Shown here: positions 35,701 through 43,000 of the stretch, in pieces
Layout of the letters: each line of letters begins with the position of its first letter
How positions within the stretch are numbered: position 1 is the stretch's first letter
Position numbers and translations under genes: made by a program
NCBI GenBank assembly: GCA_902782665.1
Contig: CACZOA010000040.1
Coordinates: 1 to 45,885, forward strand
Direction: 5' to 3'
DNA length: 45,885 nt
Source: an uncultured Bacteroidales bacterium
Lineage (GTDB): Bacteria > Bacteroidota > Bacteroidia > Bacteroidales > Paludibacteraceae
The notes under the pieces: model-generated
What the model saw: the letters and a program-made list of their open reading frames with translations, nothing else
Told to the model about the DNA's origin: nothing
The model's database searches: none

Positions 35701-37038
35701 TCTTATTCTTATGACAATGCTGGAAATATTATTTCAAAAACGACACCTTCAGGAGAAGTGATTTCGTATGTCTATGAATTGGACAATTTGAAGGAGGTCA
35801 AGTATCCGAGAATTTCGTCGGCTAATGTGATGAATATTTATGGAAACAAAAACTCTTCATTCGGAAGACGCAACCGTGTGGCTTTGAGCTATAATTCGTC
35901 TATCGTTGATGAGTATTTCTATAATCAGCAGGGACGTGTAGCGAAAGTAAGAAGAACAATGATTGTGCCAAACGGTAAGATCCTTACTTATGTGACTGAG
36001 TTCAAGTACGACACTTGGGGTCGTCTGTTGGAGATGATTTATCCAGACGGTGAGATTTTGACATATTCATTCAATGATGCTGGTCTTGCTAACGGAGTGA
36101 AAGGTAGCAAAACTTACGACTATAAATATATTGATGATGTAGACTATGATTATCTTGGCAGATTGAAGGAAATCAAGTTTGATAATGGAATGTCGAAGAC
36201 GGTGCAATATTATCATAATGAACCGGTCTATAACATCACTGGCAATGACCAAACTGTTGTTGATGGATCTAAGTTGGAATGCTATCTTGGAAATCACTCA
36301 GAAAGAACTGATGAGAATTCCGGAATGGCGACAGTCTCGAATGACGGATATTTGAGCTCATATTTCTATGATATGTCGGGCAACTTGGCAATGAATATTG
36401 GAACTTCAAACGAGAAAGTTTTTGTCAATGGTAAGGAAAGCGGTTTCCAGTCTACTATTGAAAACAAACATTTGATAGTGAATCCTTATTTTGAGGATCA
36501 GGACAGCCTTTGTGTGAAGCACATCCTTCTTAACGGAGAAAGAGTTATGACAAAGGTGGTTGACTCGTTCAGCTACGGAGCAAGACCTGTAAGAATTGAA
36601 AGAGCAGGCTCAAATCTAGAAGAGCTCGGTTTTGTCGTCGATTATGATGCACTTCATACTCTGACATCCAATAAAGCTATTCAAGAGAGAGTCGCTACTG
36701 TAGGTGATGAGTTTGCTGTCGAGCATAAACCATTCGTTTATCCATTGTTGCGTAACGCTAATGTAGACGACGGAAAGGATAATGAAGAGACAGACATATA
36801 TGTGTATGGCGTGGATAGTGAGAATCGTCTGGTCGGCCTTTATGACAGTAAAAAGAATTTGGTTCTTCAAATTCAAAATACTGAAAATGGGGAGGAAATT
36901 TACAAATCAGATAATTTGAAATTCATTCCTTTGATTCGTTCGAATGTGTATATGATAGACGTCGATAACAATTCGAACATTCCGATGTTTGAGTTAAACA
37001 ATGAGTTGCATCAAGTACGAGATGCTTTTGGTAGATAA
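32779..37038 (+). CDS. SpvB/YD-repeat (RHS-like) exported protein with atypical C-terminus
   Basis: A 1419-residue protein with a signal peptide (about 1-20). The SpvB-type head starts near residue 92 (RPPRSNSHGSANLRYSI, SPSFDIRYVSE, GLGWTIGKF). Scattered YD-type repeats follow from about 630 to 1200 (YDEYGNMVKC, YDAAGRVTNY, YDLLGNITEV, YDNAGNIISKTTPSGEV, YDTWGRLLEMIYPDGE). In typical RHS proteins the repeats lead to a conserved core and a variable toxin tip. Here the YFYD...VFVNGKE...NPYF and VKHILLNGERV segments can be matched to the pre-core region. The following HLGS-type core cannot be found, and the protein ends at VRDAFGR. It may be a toxin-free shell, a partner of the next protein, or a decayed paralogue. 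The next gene starts 24 nt later. Confidence 0.85.
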   Translation: MMKRITYSLVFLFIAQVVMAALHTPAVTQREDIARQGVMDGFDFGPFKMPEMSAIVDSFIRKPKMTKPFHFSEAEMNALAPKNIADAIEIIRPPRSNSHGSANLRYSIQTPPERSHMSPSFDIRYVSEMKEQGMLGLGWTIGKFILQKDDSDDNSYIWNYKKYSNSDFLYAGYGNITEGDKKITITEDGIVYTFVKSNDPNLFVLDNSVCNGDSIKYYYTHEKDKPIEAKRNYVKIDSIGCKYKEDMIPHVKIKFVYDGNDLISNILIQTSKEKYEFTKKNARAERKDRYVNFSIYTFVYKNAADKEKNKSKYLLTSVAQKFVSFKSANNANNESDQYSGIDFNHTFEYYDDLETIELLDELTEIYADPAYTDNVDSVKARIDSFRIDRTDLLKVVHTPLGACYTVNYGSEIIKTPLENVATEDGSEEVSEKEDTVLVMKYLKINDGYRQDGPLVLNRYSYVNGKVFEIEPVEKNANATEEEKKSIAVCFDTVYTYNMSVDDDIMQTMKRHYISNSGSVYESESPVVDKEIGYGPDGNNLRTKEFIYGNGSLEMKVSGIPGYDVKYVKNLNGISYTFGSVSQSVMIAGNSVTFEVLDGGKLVFKEALDYRDNKTHATLKRYKDQSKFISYDLTYDEYGNMVKCVMPSNKEGENESLTYLYEYDRRFNQYQTGVVDSRGFTSHMEDYDYTIGQPKTVRDINGYVKKFGYEFNAIYDTVVSPVRIDNATGNTGKIYSAFSKLNDFDVDWDRETKGIDRSDTLTLNVDIEVKDYVKQALLTDETRGKLIALLSDGTEPVVMMDDCKLTFDKDDLHLADTIAFAECFCKDSIKIPASIKLTRYDESNASNKNLAASLYVDGVGRELNKQTVNSEGTSTVYDDGVYDELAQKSYLLMPYVGSPNNAVLVAYEDPEYDDYGRLTKLVSIDKYGNKETQYFDYDAAGRVTNYSDNKVNFSYEYDLLGNITEVRDSRNKLVTSYSYDNAGNIISKTTPSGEVISYVYELDNLKEVKYPRISSANVMNIYGNKNSSFGRRNRVALSYNSSIVDEYFYNQQGRVAKVRRTMIVPNGKILTYVTEFKYDTWGRLLEMIYPDGEILTYSFNDAGLANGVKGSKTYDYKYIDDVDYDYLGRLKEIKFDNGMSKTVQYYHNEPVYNITGNDQTVVDGSKLECYLGNHSERTDENSGMATVSNDGYLSSYFYDMSGNLAMNIGTSNEKVFVNGKESGFQSTIENKHLIVNPYFEDQDSLCVKHILLNGERVMTKVVDSFSYGARPVRIERAGSNLEELGFVVDYDALHTLTSNKAIQERVATVGDEFAVEHKPFVYPLLRNANVDDGKDNEETDIYVYGVDSENRLVGLYDSKKNLVLQIQNTENGEEIYKSDNLKFIPLIRSNVYMIDVDNNSNIPMFELNNELHQVRDAFGR

Positions 37039-37062
37039 AAATTAGATATTTATAAAAGCTAT

Positions 37063-40000
37063 ATGAAAGCTAAAAATATTGCAATCCTGCTTTTCTCTGC
37101 AGTCATAGGTTGTGCTGTGGCAAAGACTTATTCTAATCGTCAAGATGATGATCAGAAAATATCCAATGTCAAGAGAGAAAGAAAAGTTGGCGTAAAGGAG
37201 AATGTTAAGAGTGAGACTGAGGCGACAGAAAGTTCTGTGGCAGAAACGGTCAATGCGGAAAATTTTAAACCTTCATACATGGAATACGCTTCATTGCAGA
37301 GGAGTGGAGTCGTCGGTCTGTATGGAGGCAATTCAATAGACAATCCAGAAGACAATATCTTCGAGGTGTCAATCCCGTCGGCTTTATCATCAAATGACAA
37401 GGTTGTGCTCAGCTATGATGTCGAGGGAGTGGCTGGAGCTTCAGGAGTGGCATTGAGCATCAACGACCGCACAGCATTGGGTGGTATGATCGCATACTCT
37501 TCAGATAAAGTCACAACAGTGAGCGAGGAAATTGATGCGGCATGGCTTGTGAAGGGCAAGAACAGATTCATGTTCGCATTGCCAGACAGCGCTAACTATG
37601 GCTATAAGATTTCCAATTTGAAAGTCGCAGTGAAATCAGACGCTGCGAATGGAAATGTTGTCGCAACTGCATCAGCCATCGACGGACAGGTATATGTCAA
37701 AGGTTTTGTGAAGAACGCAAAGGCAAAATTTGTCAATATCGCAGGCAAGGAGTATGAACTTACACATGGAGCGTTCGAGGCTTTGATTTCGGGCGACGAC
37801 AAGACAGTCTCAATCACATGCGGAAACGAGAGCAAGACGTTGGATGTGACAACTGTGCCAGGATGTACTGCGTCTACACGATTGATGTGCTCCAACAAAG
37901 CGGAGAAGCAGACTCAGAAAGAGTTTTCATTAGCGAAGAAAGAGAACAATAAAGTGCAGGATGTCGCTGCAACATTGAATGTTGACAGTGGCGTCGTCAA
38001 GCATGATATGAAGATCACAATGACCAACTTGCGCCACAAGGACCTGCCGGCATTGGATCTAGGAATGACGAACGTGACAGATGGGGTGGAGGGTTACCGA
38101 TTCCTGCCTCACGGAACCCATTTTGATGGAGACGGTGCTGTTGTCAGCTTGAAGTATGACAGAACGAAGATTCCGAGCGGATATACGGAGAATGATATCC
38201 GCACCTACTATTTCGACCTTGACACGAAGCATTGGGTGGCGTTGAAGAGAGACACAATCGACAAGGAGAACAATTTGATCGTGTCGCATACCAACCACTT
38301 CACAGATATGATCAATGGTGTGATCAAGGCACCAGAGTCGCCAGAGACACAGGGCTTCACACCAACTATGATGAGTGATCTCAAACTTGCCGATCCTACA
38401 GCGAAGATTCAGAGCATCGAGCCTCCTACAGCCAACAATAGAGGTAGCGCGAACCTGTCCTACAGCTTTGAGATGCCACCAGCAAGAAATGGCATGCAGC
38501 CAAGCCTTGGCATCCAGTACAACAGTGACGGAGGCTCAGGCCTTCTTGGAGAGGGCTGGGATCTGAGCGTGCCAACAATCAGCGTCGAGACAAGATGGGG
38601 AGTGCCGAGATATATCTCTGATGTCGAGTCGGAGACATATAATATGGATGGCTCAATGCTCGTGTTGGAAAACGGAGGAGTGAATTATCTTGCACACAGA
38701 GCGACAAATCAGATTAAAAGATCTGAAGTAAAAAGAACTGACGGAGCTGTGATATTCCATCCGAGAAAAGAGAACTCGTTCTCAAAGATAGAGCGTTTTG
38801 GAGATACCCCAAGTGAGTACACATGGGTGGTGACAGACAAGAGCGGAATGAAGTATTACTATGGTATGAAAGATGCTGATGGTAATATGAAGGGAGTTTT
38901 GGCTGGACCAAAAGGTATCGCAGAGTGGAAACTTGTGCGAATTCAGGAGGTACATGGAGATTGGATAGAGTATGAGTATGAAGAGGAAGATGATGCTGTA
39001 TCTACAAATGTAGTCGCTAAAACATTGTATCTAAGCAGAATCACAGCTGGAAATTCAGGAGAGAAAGCACATACAGAGGTCGTTGTCAATAAAGATATAA
39101 GAAAGAGAAAGATTCAGCGAATGGGTAACTATGGATTCCTTGTTTCTAATCCATATTTATTAAAATCTGTTGAAATTAAATATGAGGACAAAGTATTAAG
39201 AAGCTATGAGTTTAAATATAACCATCAGGCTCCATTCTTAGCTGATTTGCTTGAAAAAATCATTCATAAAGATGCCAACGGTGATGTTGTAAGTGAGAAT
39301 AATATGAAATACCATGATGCCATTGATGGAAATGGCATCAGTTTCAACACAAATTTGACACCTCAAATAACAGAAACAAAAAATAGAACTCTTGATGTTT
39401 TTGGAAAAGATGAGTATCAAATACTAAACCGTGGTGTCAGAATGCTTGGTGGCACAACATCAAACACATTCTCATTCAACGCATATGGCGGTGTTGGTCC
39501 GACAGGAAATCCTGTACTTAAAAGTCTAACTGTAGGAGGTAATTTCTCTTATAGCCATGTGACCAATCACGGAGTTGTTTCTTTTACTGATATTGATGGC
39601 GATGGACTTGCTGATAAGGTGTATAAAGCAAAAAATTGCACATTGTATTACCAGCCTTATCTTCCAGACCTAAAATCGTTTGGAAAAGAGATTGAAATAA
39701 ATGGAATATCAGAGATATCGGAAAGTACGAGTTCAACGATTACATACGGAGGAAATGCCAATGCTATTGGTGGTATTGTCGCAGGTATAAGTAAAGGTAA
39801 TGTTGATTCTGAGACCACAACTTATTTTTCCGATGTGAATGGCGACGGACTTGTGGATTTGGTGGATGGAAGTAAAGTCTATTTCAATCGCCTAGTTGAG
39901 GATGCAAACAAGACAAATGGAGATCGAAAAATAGCTATGTTTGCTGAGGGCAGTAATGTGACTGCAATAGCTCCTGCCACTCCGAATCCGATAGTGTCTT

Positions 40001-43000
40001 CTTTCGATGCATTGAAAAATAGAGATACTGAGGGAATCGAAAAAGAAAAAGAAAGATTAGAAGAAAAACAGAAGACTAAAATAGAAAATTCTCCTATGCA
40101 TGATGTCATTCGTGTGTGGGAAGCTCCTTATGCAGGATCTGTAAGTGTTTCTGGAAATCCAATCTTTGCTGGAACAGATAATTCTGATGGTGCTGTGGTA
40201 AGTGTTCAGTATAAAAACAAATATATATTGGATCCTGTTGTTTTGAGTAAAAACAACACTACGGCGTCATTGTCAAAAACTTTGACGGTTAGTAAGGGCG
40301 ATAAGATTTATTTCCGTGTACAGTCGGGTAAGGAAATAGATTCAAATGGAGAAGGCGACATTGTGAATTGGCAACCTGTTGTGTCGTATTCTGACGCTAA
40401 GTATCAGATAAACGATCCTAATGGCTTATCATTGGCAGACTACCCATCTGTGGGTGGATTTATGTTGTCTTCTAGTTCGGAGGGCGTGATTGATGCTGAT
40501 GTTGATATTGCTAAGCGAAAACCTGCGACATTAAAATTGAAACTTAATAAAGATGTGACAACTGATGATGTTAAGGTTGTAGTGATTTTGCACAATGAAG
40601 AATCTTATGAGGTGTTATCCTCAGATGGAAAAACGTATGAATCTAAAGAGAATAATGATTACAGGAAGGTGAATGTTGTAACATATGATCTTCCTGCAGC
40701 TCAAACTATCAGTGATGACAAATCAATCAGTTTGGATGAATATGTTTATCAAAGTGCTGAACATCCTTTGAAGTATATTTCTTGCAGAGTTGAATCGTCT
40801 ACTAATATAGATTGGAGCAAGGTTTCTTTGTCTGCAATAGTAGAGTATGAGAAGTCGGGAGATGATGATAACATTACATCTTTGGGTGTGCCTGTATTCA
40901 TTGGCGCATATACAAACAATGATTATTTTGGTGGTTGGAAAACGTCTTACGGAGAGAATATAGAAGACGAAACTTCCTATACAGTTAAAGTTTCTGAGAC
41001 AGAAGAGGAAGAAAGAACAATTTCAAAAGCGGATTTGATTCAGAAACTAGAACTTACACCAAAAATCAATTTTGAGACTAGTGGGTTGAATGTTTCCGCT
41101 TTCAGAATGACATTCAAGAATGAAGCAGGAGATTTATTAGGAAACATTACATTGAATTATGCAGATGGAGCTTTTTCTGCAATTAAGATATCTGATTATC
41201 CATTCTTGATGGATTGGATTGCTCAGGAAAATCCAGAAAAACTTTGGATTGAGTATTATGCTGATTTGTCTGAAAATGATAATAACGAAGACGATACTGA
41301 TCCTTCGTTTAAGGTGAACTCATCAGGTTGGACAATAGAAGCTTATGAGTTTACAGAAATAGAGAAAACGGGAACAGACGAAGCTGGAAATGAAGTCACA
41401 TATACAGAAACTGTAAAGAATCAGATATATGAAAGTTCGATAAATGGACTTAATGTAGTTTCGAATCGTTTGAATCAGTCTTTCGGTCCTATGTATAGAG
41501 GTTGGGGACAGTTTGCTTATAATGCTGCTGTTGACCGATATAAACAAAAAATGGATGAAACACGATTGGGACTATCTGCATATAATGATATGAAAGATGG
41601 GTATGATCCAGAACACCCAGAAAGTTTCGAATATGATAAAGATAAACAGGCGTTTATTGTTCTTCAGCCAGATTTCATAAATAATACTTGGAATGGACAG
41701 GCGTCATACAAATCCGGCAAAGACATTATTATAAATGGTGTAGGCAAAGATTTAATGATAGCTGCTCGTCAGGGAGAACAAGACGTAAAGGTTGTTGATC
41801 CGTTTGCTAATATAAATTCAGGCTCTATTTCTAGCGGATATGGAATAGGATTCCCAATTCTTTCAGAATCAAGCTCAAAAACTAAACAATATGGTGCTTT
41901 GGGTGTTACTGCAAATGATTCGGAAGGAGACTCAAAAACGACACAATCATTCATGGATATGAATGGTGATGGATATCCTGATCTTATAAAAGGTAAGGAA
42001 ATTTTCTATACGAATCAGACAGGAGGATTGAATGGAGGCACTCAATATTTTAAGGATATTGATCTTTCAGATCGTGGTACTAGTGAAGGAACTTCTTATG
42101 GATCAGGAAATGGAGCAATCCATGCTCTTCCAAGCCTTGTGAAAGCAATAAAAGGTTCTCACAACAACAATACAAATGCACAGGAAAAGTCTGCGGAAAA
42201 ATCAAGAGCAAATTTTAGTATAAATGTTTCAGCTGGAAGTAACGATGAATCTACAGAACGTACAAAGTTAGATATGAATGGAGATGGCCTTCTTGATATT
42301 GTTTCATTGAATGGTGGTGTCAAAGTCATGCTAAATCTTGGATATGGCTTTACTCCAGAAATAGAATGGGGAGGATCATTTATTCGTGAAGGATCTTCTA
42401 CGGACATAGGTATTGGTGGTGGTGTAGATATCTGTGGGTCAAGCTATTCAGCAGGATTAAATATTTCCGGAGCAACATCTGATGTGGATAAAGATTTGGT
42501 TGATGCAAATGGTGATGGACTTCCTGACTTATTGACTGTAGATACGAAAAAGAAAAAGGGAACTGTTCGTTTGAATACCGGATTTGGTTTTGGAGAAGAG
42601 ATTTCGATTGATAAAATACCATCTATTGGAACGTCTACTTCGCTAAATGGATCGATAAATGGAAATGCGACTGTAGGATTTGTTGTTTGGCTTGTTCGTA
42701 TTTCTGTTTCTGGAGGCGCTGCTGCAGGTACAGGTTTGAGTGGAGAGGAACTTTCTTTAAGAGACTTTGATGGAGATGGTTATCCTGATGTGGTGACATC
42801 AAATTCTAAGAATTCTATTGAAGTCGCTCTTTCCAATATTGGTGCGACTAATAAACTGAAGGCTGTTACCACTCCATTTGGTGGAACGTATGAGTTGGAA
42901 TACAAACATTCTACTCCTACACAGCAACATCCTGGTGGTAAATGGGTGATGTCAAAGTTGACAGTAAAGGATAATGTCAGAAGCATTAGCGATTGTCCTT

